Source: Helopsaltes ochotensis
Lineage: Eukaryota; Chordata; Aves; Passeriformes; Locustellidae
Length of the DNA stretch: 64,000 bases
Assembly: GCA_013400155.1 (NCBI GenBank)
Contig: VXBM01000045.1
Span: forward strand, 1,769,793-1,833,792
Reading direction: 5' to 3'
The notes under the pieces were generated by a model. It ran no database searches. It saw nothing but the letters and a program-made list of their open reading frames with translations, and was not told where the DNA came from. The position numbers were made by a program, and so were the translations under genes. The number at the start of each line of letters is the position of its first letter. Position 1 is the stretch's first letter. Positions 13,601 to 27,392 of this stretch are shown in pieces.

Positions 13601-15949
13601 CTTGCCTACAGATCCAAGTTAGTTTATTTTCTTTAAAGAGAGTCATTCAGCTCTCCTAGAAAGGGCAGAGAGAAAAGCCACGTAAAAAATATCTATGCTG
13701 CTGTTAATGTAGTCCTTCCCAGGCCTCTGACCTTTCTCACCAGGAGGGTTTTCCAAGCTTTGTTCCAAAACTGAGATGTGTATTTCCCTGAAGTACTGAA
13801 CCATTTCCACCAGAGGTCTCTGTCTACTAATAATTCCAGTCTGGTAGGCTTGCTTATGCACTGCATTATCCCGAGTCAGTGTTAGGCTTAGTCTCTTCAC
13901 AGGAGTAAGAAACAAACCAAAGATTTCCCAAATATGAGTGCCTGGGAAATCATCATCTACTTTACAGGGCAGTAATACCCATCTGTTACATACACAAATT
14001 TTCAAGAAAGGTTTCCTTACATTTAAATGACTCTCTTGAGCATGTATAGCCTATCTATCAAAACCAATGTTTTAATTAAGAATTAAGAGCGCTTTATCAG
14101 AGAATTATTAAACTGTAAATATCCTGCTTTTACATGCAAAACAAGTAAGTTCATTTGAAGCAAGGAAAATAAACTTCTATCTTCTCAGAGTGTACTCTGA
14201 TCCCTAATTTGAGACCTAACTATGCCCAGGGGGAACTGCTTCAAGAGACATTTAGCTTTCAGGCTACAATATCTTTGCATCTCATCTGGCTTTAATACAA
14301 GTGTACCATCTGCTTATGACAAAATTATTTATTTTTATGCCTACATTTCCCTGTCTTTATTTTATTTACTAATCTACTTCACTCTATGGGATGCACTTAA
14401 AAAATGCAAGGTGCTAAAAATACGGATTAGACATTTCTGCCTTGAGGTCTGGTCTCTAATTGCTCTGTGCAGCACCTCAATTTACCAAGAAACATTAAAA
14501 AGTCTCAAAGAAAAGCTCTTTTGAAGCTCAAACAATATAACCAGGGTGGGGCAAGTTCCCTTCCCTCACCTCAGGAAAGAACCTTACCCTTTTCTGTGCC
14601 AAGCCATTTGCTTGTGTTTTGTTATGGCAGAGGATGGTATGACAGGAGAACCACCATGATTTCCCCAGATCACAGTCCAATCACGCCACCTGCTTGTGTG
14701 GCACATTACAGTCAACGTGGTAGGACAACAAAATGCTGCCAATGGCTGCTCACCCTGAAATCATCTCAAACATATCCTGGTGTAGTCTCTCAACTGAGAT
14801 GTGGAAGGTGCACATTCCTTTCATCTCCAGCTGTTCAAAAGCCACAGTTCCGTATCTGAAATTGAAACAAGGCCAGGGACCAGTCCAGCACATCTGTGTC
14901 ACCACCAGCAGCGTCTCTACAGAGACCACCAATGGACAAATACCACGGGAGCATGTGCAAGGTCTGATCCTACCCATCTCAGTGGGGTGACTCACAGCAG
15001 TAGTTTTTGTGGGGAATGCCTGAAGAACTACAAGCCAATTTCTTAGTAGCTTTTACTCATGTCATAAAATATACCATTATCATATGCTAATGCCATATAC
15101 ACACATACATGCTCCCAGCCCCTTCATTTCTGCAAAATATTACAAGTTGGGGCATTGAGGCAGTACTGGAAGACTGGAAGGTGCAAATATGGCACTGAGA
15201 AAGCTACTGAAAACAAATTCAGCCTTAGAACACAACAGTTGCAAGATGAGAAAAGGTATTAATGCTCTTTGCAACACCTGGCACAAGGCCTAAAACTTAC
15301 CTTAGCCAAGGAGCAAAATTTACTCCAACCTACAACATAACTCATACTGGAGTTAAGGGGGCATTATATGGAAGTGATTGCAGGCTGAATTCCAAGAGCA
15401 CTGTAATTCTTTGTTCAGCTTTGACTCACTCCCTTCTGTTCATGCACAGATAGCAGAAGGGGTATTGGATGAACTGACTGATAATGTGCTCACTTACTCA
15501 GTGTCCACTGCTATAACAGTCCCTTTGGGATTAAGTGAAAGAGGAGGAACTGCTTGTGATTTAGGACAAGGAATTTTAACCAAACAGCAGAAAGTTCCAC
15601 TGTGTCTCAAACTGAATATTTTAGTCAAATCAATGCCTGCACCTGTCTTCTGCTTATAATTCACCATGAGACAGAAGTCCCTTGGTAATCTGGCAGAAAT
15701 TCTTGCAGTCCTTTGAAAAATTCACCTGTAATTCAGTAGTTCTTTGATTTGCAAACTCTGGGTAGAATTTGATTCATGTTTCACTCACTCTTTTCCAGCA
15801 AATACCCACATTCCATCTAAAGCTGATCCTTGTTTTGTGAGTATTGTCTCTGACTTAAGATGGCATGTTCATTTCTTTGGGAATGCACCATAATCTAACC
15901 TCTCCTTCTACCTTGTGTTTAGCTGAAGAAAGGTGTTGTGATTATGATA

Positions 15950-16020
15950 ATGGTGAGATGACAGGCAGACCTGGCTATCAGGGTTCAATTCCAGTTCTGA
16001 TACTCTGCAGTTTGATTCTT
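15950..16020 (+). repeat. Possible MIR/tRNA-derived SINE fragment
   Basis: The segment contains GGTTCAATTCC, a good RNA polymerase III B-box, preceded by CAGACCTGGCTATCA and followed by AGTTCTGATACTCTGCAG. The order matches the 5' half of MIR-type SINEs. No A-box is clear. It could instead be a chance match. Confidence 0.35.
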
Positions 16021-19000
16021 TCCTCCTACACAGCTGTTGCAGGCCTGGAAGACATTGCAGCTACAACTCCCTCCTCTTTGTACTCTGCCAGAGCATGTTA
16101 TAACTGAAAGGCCCTGGAACAAGTTACAGAGGGAGAGAGGATTGTCTGGGAACAACACAGAGATTTAATTTGAAGTTATGGACATAGAGAATCCCTAAAA
16201 TTATCTAAAAGTCACAACAGTATGAGAGATTCCATCTGAGGAGACTGTCCTTTCCTTCTCTAAAGCCAAGGACAGCAATATTCTCCTTCGGGCCAAAAAT
16301 GACAGACTATTTCATTACAGCTCGAAAGCTCTGCAGCTTTGACCCATATGATGGACCAGGAAGAAGAAATGTATCAACTAGAAGATGCTTTGGTCCTGTT
16401 TTGTGTCCAAAAGAGACTCTTACGATCTCAGCAAATGTCTCAATACTTTCAGAAGAGAACTCATATTTATTCCATCTGTCAGAAACTGGGCATAATGCTG
16501 CCATTATTTAACTATTCTACAAAACTGAGTTCCATTAATTCAGTTACCTGCTGGTGTGAATTCAAGGCTTTTGACTGATGAGACACTAATTATAACATTC
16601 CCTGTCAATTCATGCATGATGATGTTGCACAGACAGTATTAATTTTTTAAAATTAAAAAAATAATGTACTTCTGCTGTGTGCTGCTACTCACAGTTAGCA
16701 ATCTAAAAGTGAGAGTCACCTTTTCAGGGCAAAAAGCCTGAGGAAATAGGAAGGCCACGATTTGATTATGTGAATAATCTTTCCTTATGTCACAGTTCAC
16801 ATGAGAAAGATGTTGCAATATAGTCCTTGAGTAAGGATGCAACACTGGGCTTGGTTTTCATACTGTAAACAACAGATAAAAATGGAATACTAACACTTGG
16901 AATTATAATTCATTATGTTTTGGGCTGGCTGGTTGGTGGAATATGATGATTAATATCTGAGCTTTCCCAAACCACATTTACTGTAATGTGCTGGTGGCAC
17001 TAATTTCTCTAAGCTTGGGTCCTTTTTCTCACATTTTTTTTATTTCCACTTAGCTTTAGATTCTGTAAGAATTCTCAGGACTAAAAGTCAACCCCCTTTT
17101 TCTTCATTTAATCAAATTATAGTTCTGAAGTTTTGCATTGGTGCAAAAAAGCCATATAGCTGCTAAGAAGAGTACAGCACCTTGTGCCAGGATCCTAGGT
17201 TGGAAAATGGGGATGAAAAAGTCATTGTATCACACAGAAAAAACCTCAAAGTACACCAAACCCAACCATACTGTGGGTGCATTTCAAGTCTTGAAGTTTG
17301 CAATGAAAATAACCCTGGCTGCATACCCTTCTAGGCATTAAGGCACTAGTCCTTAAGACACAACAAGGCTGTAAGCTGAAACTTGCACCAGGACAGACAC
17401 AGGATCACCTGCCTGGATCCAAAAACTGGGACTATCCTCCAGGCCAAACACAGCTCCTATAAAGCTTACAACTGTTGTGAATATCCACTTACCCCTAGCT
17501 GCTTCTTCCACGTGGTAACCTCCTTCTGCTAACATGGCAGCATATAATTATTCTACCAAGAGCAGCAACAAAACAGCGTTCAAACTGTCCTTGTGACTCA
17601 GCCCTGGGCCTTCAGAGAGGTTGCAAGGCTAAAACTCTGGGGAGGGAGCATTCTCTTTGCAATGTATGTTACACTTGAAAGCATTTTCTGTAAGCAGAAT
17701 TAAACATTTTTGTCTTCATTTAAAATGCCCTGAGACTCTCCTTTGATGTAAGTTAGGAAAAAGGTGCACTCTTTGCTGTTCACAGAATTTGTGCAATCTT
17801 GGGATTTTCTACTTACATCCGTGTTAAAGCACAAGAGAAATATGTCCAAGAAAGAGCTGTGATTTAATATGAAGATAGGAACTGTAAATACAAAATGAGA
17901 AATTGGAAATCAGAAATCTTCCCTTCTAGAAAAACATCACTACTTTATAAGGTACTCTAAATTTCAGAAGCAGGGTGCCAAGTAGGGTGACATTCCTCAT
18001 TGGCTCTGCTAAACCATGCTCTGCAGAGATTTCTGGGAGAGAGTGTGCTCACTTTAGTTTGCAGGATTCTTTGTGGTATTTATGTTAGTGCAGAATTTGT
18101 TGATGTAATGTCATGATGGTGGTCTTCTTCCCAAATCCAACATATAATTAATGTGATTAAAACCACAACTTTTCAAAGAAGATCTGGCATGCTTTTCTAG
18201 AAGGATATTGAGACTTCTTGTATTTGTAGTACATATCTGAATGCAAATATGTGTGTTTGATTTCCCCTGAGTGCTGTGTGAACAGTTATTATTACTGACC
18301 TGGAAATTATTCTACTTTCCCTATTTGCCTATTGTTTTTGTCTGGGTTAATGCATCCCTGAAACCAGATGTGCAACACTAGATGTATTTCCATTACTTAA
18401 CATGATCATGTATATTTATTATCCCAATGTCTGAGGTGTAACAGTTGGTTTGTGCTGCACACTCCATGACCTTGGTCTGGTACACTGACCAACAGGCCTC
18501 ACAGGACAAAATGCAAGGTGCTGTAAGGAATCCACGTCAATGAGGCATTGCCTGTGGTATTCTTGCTATGAACCACTTGAAACAAAAGGAAAGAAAATTT
18601 AGATTTTAGTTCTCTAAAGCATGCCTCTGTTACATTTTACACAGGCATCTACCATGTGGCAGAACCAGCATCATCTCCTGCTGTTAGCAATGAAAAGGTT
18701 GTTCTGGCCAGTTCTAATTCCAGCCAGAAGAGTGCAGCAGGATATGCCTGTGTTGAACATGAACATCCTCACAGGGCAGACATAGAAAATGGCCAAAAAA
18801 TTTTTAAATATCACCCACTCTCTACAATAATAGCCTGACATGTAAAACAAAATAAATGCCAGTTAACAACGAATTGATTTCTTTCAGCCACAGAAAAGGG
18901 CAATAGAAAGAAGAGGATAGTTGACCAAACAGTGGCTATTGCTCCCTAACTCTAAACCCAGTAATTTACATTACTGTAAACAAAAGACTAATAATGGACG

Positions 19001-22000
19001 AAGCGATTGTTAGTGAATACTGAAGATTTTTTTAAAAATAAATTAAAGACTGGGGGAATATAATGTCATGCAAAAAACTACAGTTGCAATAATCCTCCAT
19101 ATTGACACAAAAAGGGTTTTATGGAACCAGATTCTTAAATGTTCTGTGATATCACAGTGTACACCCAAGCCTTTTTGTTACTCTCACAATTTTCTTATGA
19201 GGTCAAAAAACTACTGCTCTGAGCGTGCAGTAAAATCAGGAGATATTTGCTTAATTTTAAACAGAAAGTTAAGAGTTATAGCTAGAGTTTTCATGCCAAC
19301 CAGCTCAGTTACCTGTAGATAACCTTCCCCTCCCCTGCATGAAGAGCACACACCAGACTCATATCTGCTCAAGGGCACCAGCAAAAGAGCAGAACGTGTG
19401 TAATGCACTGTTGGCAGCTCCATGTGAGAACAGGCACTGTTTTTTGGAGTTTTGTTTCCAGCTGAACTGCATGGTGTGAATAAGGGGGAAACCCCCATCC
19501 CTTTATCATAAAAAGATAAAGATACAGAGATACAGGTTAGATACAGGTGAGAAACTGAGACTGCTTTCCAACTGTACCCTTAAAGAGGTTTCTTCATACA
19601 AGCATAGCAGAATAGAGGAAAAAGAAGGTAGAATAGCATTCCCAAATGCAACAGGGAAAAGTGTAGGAACAGAGAAAACATAAATTTTCCCATTCATTTC
19701 AAATGCAAGATATTTCTATATTTCTGCTTCATTTCCCACACACCGGCATCATCCACTCACTGGCAGTAGCTGTTCATGCCTCCATAGCATCCAAAATGGG
19801 TTCTTTTCCATTCACTTCCTACTGTTTTCTTCAACAAAGAAAAATCTCCCTTTCTGCCACAAATAATATTCAAGAAGGAGCTCTTAATCAAAGATTCTCT
19901 CTCTGTGGATAGTGGCAACCAAAAAGGTGCACAAATGTCACCCACAATAGTAACTGTGCTCCACGCACTCTTTCCAGCTCCCCAAATTACAATCCCCCAG
20001 TTTCATGCTCAGCTACTGCTCTTCTTCATTCTTGTTTGTGCAAGGTAAAACAGAGAAAAAGAAACACAGACTGGAGATTTTCATCAAACTCTTTAGAAGT
20101 GAGAAAAACGTGGGTGCACCACCAACCTCTCACCTCCCCTGGAAAGGAAGGAGATGAAACAGCTGAAGGATAAGGATGGGCACAGCAGAAGCTCTATTGA
20201 TACTACCCTTTGTAGTCAGAGGGTGAAAGCATTTTGTGCTAAAGCAGGGGGAGGCAGGGTGCTGGGAAAGCTAAGTAGATGGTTTCACTCAATGGAGTTT
20301 TTCCTGGACATGCTGAGGAAGGCAAAGGGGCTCACAATCTACAAGCCATTAGCAAAAGGTGGAAGCTCTACACACTGACTTTCTGAAGAGAAAGAAGCCC
20401 CCATTTTTGTAGATATCATTACCAAGCCTTGCATAGGATTAGGCAAGTTCCTGGCTGGAGCACGCTCCCTTGGAGCTGCTCGCAGCCTGAGAAGCCTGTG
20501 TGTACCTCTCGCTTGCACATGGCCTCTCTGTGCTCAGGAATCCAACGTAAGGTTTATATCATCCCACACAGAGGTGCAGATGTTGGCTTCCCAGAGCAGC
20601 AATAACATGTCTCCTCTCCAGTAAGTTATGTTGTTTTCCTAGCGTCTCCTCTGAAGTCACTCTGGCTGCTCCTGGTTCTTCCACATCTCTATATGCCACA
20701 CACTCACACGTTTTGTTCTCTTTGAGAATTTTTGGCTGGAGACTGTTGGAATGTCATAAGGCATATCTGTCCAGATTTTGAACTTGCCTAAACTGGCCAA
20801 GCTCACTCAGAGTTAGTGTTTTATATCTGCACAGGATCTGTTTCATGCACTTTTACCAGCAAAGATAACACCAGTACAGTTGTTACACTGGTCATGTAGA
20901 AATACTGCCTGCAAATGAATCATTTATAGTGGAGACAGGCATGGAAATGAGTAAAAACTTGTTTTTTCTTTCATACTGTAATATTTTGACCTGTTTTAGT
21001 AAGTTAGTAGTTACAAAGCACTGTAAGCAGCCAGCATGGGCCTATTTACTCACACATGTAACTAACAATCCTTGTTGAGACATGATTCCAGTATTTTAAG
21101 CCCTGTTCTACTGAATTCATTGAAATTGCTCCCAACTTACATTACCATGAATGAGAACAGAATTAGGTTTAACATGAATATGCAGGCCTATGTATATGCA
21201 ATTTTACTATGTATTGATATATATGTGTGCATAAATCACCTATGCATAGAGTGCATATACATACTGTCATTCTTATAAATCAGCAGATTCAAATAAGATA
21301 TTTTCCTAGGAAACAGTTTGTATAATGACTATAGTTAAAAATAATAATTTTTGAATTAAAATGAGAACTCAGATTGAAATCTTTTCATCTTCTCAGTTTT
21401 ATTGCAATGCAAGTTGCTCAGTACATACCTTAACAGTAATATATTACTTGCAACTATGGGATCCTCTCTTTTAAAAAATCAGGAAGTCATTGAAGTTTAT
21501 TGCTGCGACTGAAAAAATGTTAGGGCTAGCTGTTTCGGAATTTGAAGAGATATGAAGAGGGGGTGAGAACAATACAGGATAATTCAGTTCATCTTTGAAA
21601 GTCACCTCACTGGCTTTAGGCTTCAGTGAGGAGGGCAGACTGGGCTTCTGGTCTTGAGAAATCCTGGTCTGGGGTAGGAGATGTACAGACAGGGAGTGAA
21701 TAGGAAATGTGTCACACATCTTAAGAACTTTCAGTCTGACTCAAAGACTGAAGAAGGGCAAGGAAGCTTCAAAGTACAGAGTTCTCTGTCTCACATCATC
21801 GTATGACAGGGAAGGCTTGAGCTTTTTCCAGTGCATGGTGTGTCCATCTTGAACCTTTTTTCAAGCAGCCATCAACATGCTTTTCCAAAAAGTGGTAACT
21901 AATTCCACATTCCAACCCTGACAGTTTCTCAAACTTGAAACTACTTGCAGACCATACAGTCCTCAGTGACTGCCTGTACCTAAATTTACAAGCTTCTAAA

Positions 22001-24213
22001 GTATGGCAGATGCAGGAGTTAACAATAGCAGCAATATTATAAAAACAACACATTTTGGAAATCGCTACACTGAATGAGCAGAAACTGCAGAACAAGAAGA
22101 CTTATGATCAAAGATATAAAAGACTGAAGCAAAGAATCAGCTCACACTTAAGACATGTTTGGATTGGCCTTAAGTTATTGGGGGAAAAAAATTCAAAAAA
22201 TTGTAGAATGATGCTGATATATGGTACTCCTCACAGTCCAAATTAACAAGAGTTTTTCTAGAGACTTTGGCAAGCACAAGTTTGACAAATTCTTTCAGTG
22301 CTGCACTCAGCAGTCAAAGTAACTTCTCCGCTTATTAAACACAAGCATCTGCAGGCAATAATGGATAGTAATTCACAGTCAGTTTTACCAGTTTAGGGCA
22401 GGAACTACAGAGACACAATAGAAAAGGCTACAAATGCTTCCACAAAGCTTTAAACCAGTGCAGAATTACATGAAGTGCTCACCAGAGAGCGACTGTCACT
22501 TCATGGAGTTACCTTTCCTTTGCCTCTTTACAGACCACACGTAAAACCTGGAGGGTGCTCAGAGGGAACGGAGCTGACAGGGCTACAGTTCAACAGGGTG
22601 ATGTTTCAACAGTACATTTCCAAGTTAGCAACCTCGCATAATCCAAGGACTGCCAAAAGGCAAGGGGAGCCAGGGAGTGAGGGGTGAAGGCAAGGGGAAA
22701 TTAAAAGCCAGTCTACCTTCAGAAACATGCTTGCTGAGGTTATGTGGAAATCTCTCTAGCTAGCAATCTGTTTGAGAGTTTTCCAAAAGTTTTCCAAGTC
22801 ATTCAAAGCTAACTCAATCATGCTATGCATACTTAATTCTACTTCAAACCTTGTCTCGCCCTCCCCTCCAATCGAGGGGACTGGCAGTAAATGCTGCTCT
22901 GAACAAAACCTTTCATCCAACCTTCCTCCTCTTATTGCACTGTTGTTTCCTTCCCAGTTTGAACTCTCATTTCAGCTTGGAAATGAATGCTCACTTGCAG
23001 GCTGAATGCAATCCTTATGGGCTGTATCTCAAACTCAAAAGGTGTTTTTAGTTTAGCCACTTTTCTTAAATCTATGCTTGCTGATTAATCAGAAATTGCT
23101 TGTAAACCTTTTCAAGGAGGACCTGGCACTCTACTTAAAAATCCCTGGATTAAGTCCAAGTAGTTTAGCTGTTTTTTAGGCTTTCCTATTTAATGCAGGG
23201 CATCAGACAGGTATTTTCAGAACTTGTTTCTCCACTTTGCTGGGTTTTGCAGTGTATAACTTCAGTAAAGATTCACTAGAAACAACAGCCTCTGGTTTTG
23301 CCACAGTTCTTTCAAAGTACTTAGAAAACTGGGGCTATAAAAACAGATCCCTTACAATCCATTCAAAACAGATTTCTGCAAATACTCCTGTAAGCACCAG
23401 GACACTCATTGTTCCAGAGGGACAGAGATTTGCTACCACAAACTATTCAAATACCTGTGTTCTGGACCTGGATGCTCGCAGTGGCTACCTTGAAGCGTGC
23501 ACCCGTGCCTTCTCCTTTGGAGTCACAGGAAGACAACAGGATCTAATTTTTGAGGCTCTTGTTTTCTAAAGGAAAAGAAAAAAGATAAAAATAAAACAGG
23601 AGCAACATACTCGAGTTGCAAGGGTGGGCATGCCCAGGCCCAGTTCAAATCTCAGGCAAAGACTTGAGTCCCCAGCTGCACATACTCACAGATCGCAGAT
23701 GTGAACATCTCTGGAACTGAGTCCCAGCCAGGGGAAGCTGCTTCAGCTTTCCAGACCGACTCTGAAAAGCTCCAAAAATAATGGTACTACTATTCTGAAG
23801 TGAGGTTACTTCCTTCAACATCTGTGGTGAATATGTGATATGGGCTGCTATAAGCATCACACGTATTTAAAACTAACAGGAGATGTCAAGGCTTGGTCCA
23901 GCCACATTGTGGTTATTAGGAGGAGGGAGCTACACAAACGCTTCATGAGATACATATGCTGCTCTAGGGGTACTAAGGGTTAGGGTACTAAGCCTATTCT
24001 GAGAAATCTCCTATCCTGTCCAGATTTTTGAGAAATAAAAAACCCCCACCAAACCCTTCCAAGTATAAAGAATAAAGAGGGCACAAAACATCTTTCAGAG
24101 TAGTTCTCAATGATGAGATATTTACTTTCTGTTTAGCAGATGGCTTTTAAATGAACCTCTACCCTTGCCTACTGCACAAAGAAAAAAAAAAATCAATAAA
24201 ATATCTGACAACA

Positions 24214-24219
24214 TTTATT
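24214..24219 (-). terminator. BNC1: Candidate distal poly(A) signal of BNC1
   Basis: AATAAA on the minus strand with a run of U in the downstream 20-35 nt, a typical cleavage context. It would give a 3' UTR of about 2.5 kb. Which of the candidate signals is used cannot be told from sequence. Confidence 0.35.
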
Positions 24220-25820
24220 ACAATACTTCTAATGGCTCATTAAAATAATGACACTTCCTTATTATGGAATAAGTTAGCACCATCGTCAAACCAGTGTTCT
24301 CTACAGACAGGATGTGTTCTCAGAAATTGGTTTTCTTTTAATAAAAAATTAGGAATAGCAGTATTTTCAAGTAAAAAAGCCTATGTTTCTGAATCAACCA
24401 GAGGCATTATTATTAGTTTTTATTAACACATACAAAATTATTAGGGTATACAAATGTGGTTTTTTTTTTGACACAGTGAAAACTAAATAAATGGGCATTA
24501 CAACATTTGTTTACATCACATTTTGTTTCAAAAAACCAGTTAATGATTAAACAAAGAGGCTTATATTTATATAGATGTATAAAAAAAAGAGCTTGAAATA
24601 GCTGGATAACAAATAATTGATTTATACTATCAAAAGGCTGGGAGCAATTGTGTCTCCTGTGATTGTGCCCTTAGCTTTCAAATTATGACCCCCACTGATA
24701 GGAGTTTCTATTAAAAATCCAAAGAAAACAACAATAAAAAAAATCTCAACAAAACGAACACCACCCTACTCCCCCCCAAAAACCAAAACACCGATTCTCC
24801 CCAGAACACAAAACCTCAAAGCAATGGCACAACTTTCTGCACGCTAATATTTTTTCCTGACAGCTTCAAGCACAAACGGGTTATTTTAAATATCACATAA
24901 ACCTACAGTAAATTAAAAAAATAGAAGATTACTTTACACAATGCATGGAAACCATTTCTAGTGAGCACAAACATTTACAACTGTGTCATGTTTTTTCCTT
25001 GCATAACCCATACTCACACACAAACCAGTTTTCAAAAGAATTGGTGAAATATTCAGTCCACATTTGTTTCTTTTATACAATATGAAATGGTTACAATACC
25101 ATAGTATTTTTTAGAATAAGTTAAACATCAAGACATATGGCAATAGCATTGTACTATTCTTTCTACATACATTTGAAATCCTGAATTTCAGTCTATTTTT
25201 ATTCAGTCACAAAAATGAATAAAGACTAAGATCCAGTTATACTGGAAAACTAGACTTGTTCTAGAAACCACAAATACTGTAAGCACTTTGGTATAATATG
25301 TACAGATTGTGCTGTCAATGTCATGCTTGCATACTAGAATTGATCAAGAGATTTCCACTGGTGGAATAAAGTAAAAAAGATACTGTAAGACTTGCTTTCT
25401 TATTTCTTTTCCTCTTTGCAAATGATTGAAAGAGGACACACCACAAGTACACACAGAGCATTTGTATGATGTGACTACAAATTAAATATTAAAATGTTTT
25501 TAAATACAATGCAAGGCCAGTCTTCTTAAGTGCATAGAACGTAATGCAGAATACTGTTAATTACAGGGGCAACTACAAAGATACGAAACATTTTAACAGA
25601 TATTGAACAACGTTCTTATAAAAAAGAGGAGTGAATGAGAATAAGCATTCTTCTATTGTTACAAAGATCAACAAATTTTATCCCCCACTGGTAAGAGAAA
25701 CTAACTGCTCAAGGTGTATCTATCTACTGCATCCATTTTAACTCTTTCTCTCAGAGGCTTAGAATTGCACCCTCAAACTCCTAAGCAGTTTGGATATTTG
25801 GTGTGGGATTTTTTCCTCTT

Positions 25821-25835
25821 CCCCCCCCCCCCCCT
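25821..25835 (+). repeat. Poly-C run in the BNC1 3' UTR
   Basis: Fifteen consecutive C on the plus strand, so poly-G in the BNC1 transcript if the long 3' UTR is used. Length may be unreliable in the assembly. Confidence 0.8.
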
Positions 25836-26433
25836 ATTTTTAACAAAACTTGTCTCTTCCTGAAAGTAGAACTCAAAAAGTGCATTTTAAATTAAAGGAC
25901 TTACTTTCCCTCCTATTTTTATGGATTCATTTGCTTTAGTTTAGAAAGTTTAGCTTAACCTATTTATTTTTTCTACCACTACAATTTATAAGAATGACTC
26001 AGATTCATTCAGGCTATTCTGCCAACAAGTTAAGTAGCCCCTTTTCCTGCAAAGCAAATGGTAATTAAATTCTACAAAATCCAAAATACTGTAATCTTTA
26101 CTGAAGTGAAATGCAAACTTAAAGAGTAAGGACTGCAGGATTTGCAGAAGATTTGGACTGTATGCAGTCTTTCCAAATCTGTATTTTCTCCTTTGCATTT
26201 TGGGATATAGTTAATTACATATTCTACTAACACTGCAAGTCAGCTTCAGACTAAGGTCTCAGGAAAGAAATGGTAGCCTCAAAATTCTCAACCTAACCAG
26301 AGGAAACTCACCCCAGTCATTACTCATTTCTTACACAACACAACAACCCATTTAACATGTAAACACAAGCAATGATGGTTCTCATTTGAAGCTCCTATTG
26401 TGGCGAGTAATACTTCACAAGTATCAGAAACAT

Positions 26434-26439
26434 TTTATT
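26434..26439 (-). terminator. BNC1: Candidate proximal poly(A) signal of BNC1
   Basis: AATAAA on the minus strand, about 270 nt past the BNC1 stop, overlapped by an ATTAAA on its 5' side. Usage is unknown. Confidence 0.35.
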
Positions 26440-26710
26440 TAATCTCTCCATATTTCCCCCATTTCTAAGATGTTTTCTTTTCCTTGCAGAAGTTTTAGCT
26501 GTTCAACACCAAACCAAACAATTGCACAAAAACTACAGCACCAAGCTTTGCTAACTGAAAACTGCTGGAGAGCACACACAGGAGAAAAGAATTTGACTGT
26601 GGTTGTTGAGTGAGCTAGAAGTCAAATGAGCTTAAGTAAAACTAATGTTAACACATTCCTTAATTGAAATGATTAATTTTTAGCAGAAATAAATTAAGAT
26701 CAGTCTGATC

Positions 26711-27392
26711 TTACTGTAAGTTAGTTGGTGACCCAGCCAGACTTTTGTGCAGATTGGGGTTTTGACTGTGCCTGTTCCGACTGCGAACAGATGAAAACAT
26801 TGTGTTGCAACCTGGGACTTTGCATTTGTGAAGCTGGCGGAGATGCACAGTTTTGTAATGAGCCCTGAAAGTTCCTTTATTACTGTATGTTTTTTGACAT
26901 ATATGACAAGTTATTGGCAAACTGGAAGGTAAATTTATAAAGTTTTGATTTGCTTTCTCAATTAAAGTACAGTCTTGGTAGAGTTCATCATTGGGCATTA
27001 GGCTGGGTCCTTCACAGCTTTCATCACTATCATCCAAGGGCATGGTGCATATTTCACTTCCTCCGTCAGAATCCCAAGAAGAATGAGCACTGCTCTCAGA
27101 TTTAACGCTGGAAGTAGTGCTTAGATCCAGGACAGCGCCATCATTTAATGGATCGTATCCATAACTCTCAGAACAGGGTTCTGCAATTTTGCTCATTGGA
27201 AAAACGTAGCTGCCTGTTCTGTTCATCCCTTTGAAGATTACAGAAGTATGTCCAACGTGTTGCTTTAAAGAGACATCTTGGCAAAACTCCTTAGCCATGT
27301 CTTTCAAGAGGTATGTTGCATTGAAATGGTTGTTGAATTCCAGTGTATCTTTAGTCAGAAGCTTATGATGAAGATTTAGGTTTGAACTATGT
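26711..27392 (-). CDS. BNC1: BNC1 coding exon 5 (end of finger 4, finger pair 3, stop)
   Basis: The last coding exon is 682 nt: it completes Arg757, encodes residues 758-983 and ends with TAA-type termination at 26711-26713 after the tail SPTNLQ. It opens HSSNLNLHHK, which supplies the histidines of zinc finger 4. A Ser-rich acidic region (DLSTTSS then HSSWDSD, about 846-865) matches the basonuclin serine stripe. Finger 5 uses Cys919, Cys922, His935 and His940; finger 6 uses Cys947, Cys952, His965 and His972. The acceptor is TTGTTCTTCTAG. The first part, from 27392 to about 27308, includes the TYLLKDMAKE segment and is open without interruption. Confidence 0.97.

Larger units (their letters stand above)
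6354..24213. other. Intergenic sequence between the LTR remnant and BNC1 3' end
   Basis: About 18 kb with no supported gene. Open frames of up to about 130 codons occur (for example near 13.2-14.0 kb and 14.5-14.9 kb) but overlap each other on both strands and match no family I recognise. Two weak ancient-repeat candidates lie at 7555-7630 and 15950-16020. The segment 13320-13580 is less AT-rich than its surroundings. Confidence 0.65.
24214..26710 (-). other. BNC1: Probable BNC1 3' UTR
   Basis: This AT-rich stretch follows the BNC1 stop codon and has no open frame resembling a protein. Minus-strand AATAAA signals occur at 26434-26439, 25963-25968, 25198-25203, 24419-24424 and 24214-24219. 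The last is followed in the transcript sense by a U-rich tract (24181-24192), which makes it a reasonable distal end. A Pumilio-type UGUACAUA site lies at 25297-25304. The end point is an inference; a short 3' UTR ending near 26.4 kb is equally compatible with sequence alone. Confidence 0.5.

Noticed and set aside
13198..14005. Overlapping open frames of 84-120 codons on both strands
   Set aside because: No motif, no splice context that defines an exon, and overlapping readings on both strands point to a less AT-rich patch rather than a gene.
15300..15360. A possible second copy of the ancient palindromic amniote repeat
   Set aside because: Similarity is limited to short ACTCC and GGAGTTA pieces and is too weak to call.
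23980..24000. A telomere-like GGGTTAGGG stretch
   Set aside because: It is a single short match, not a tandem array.
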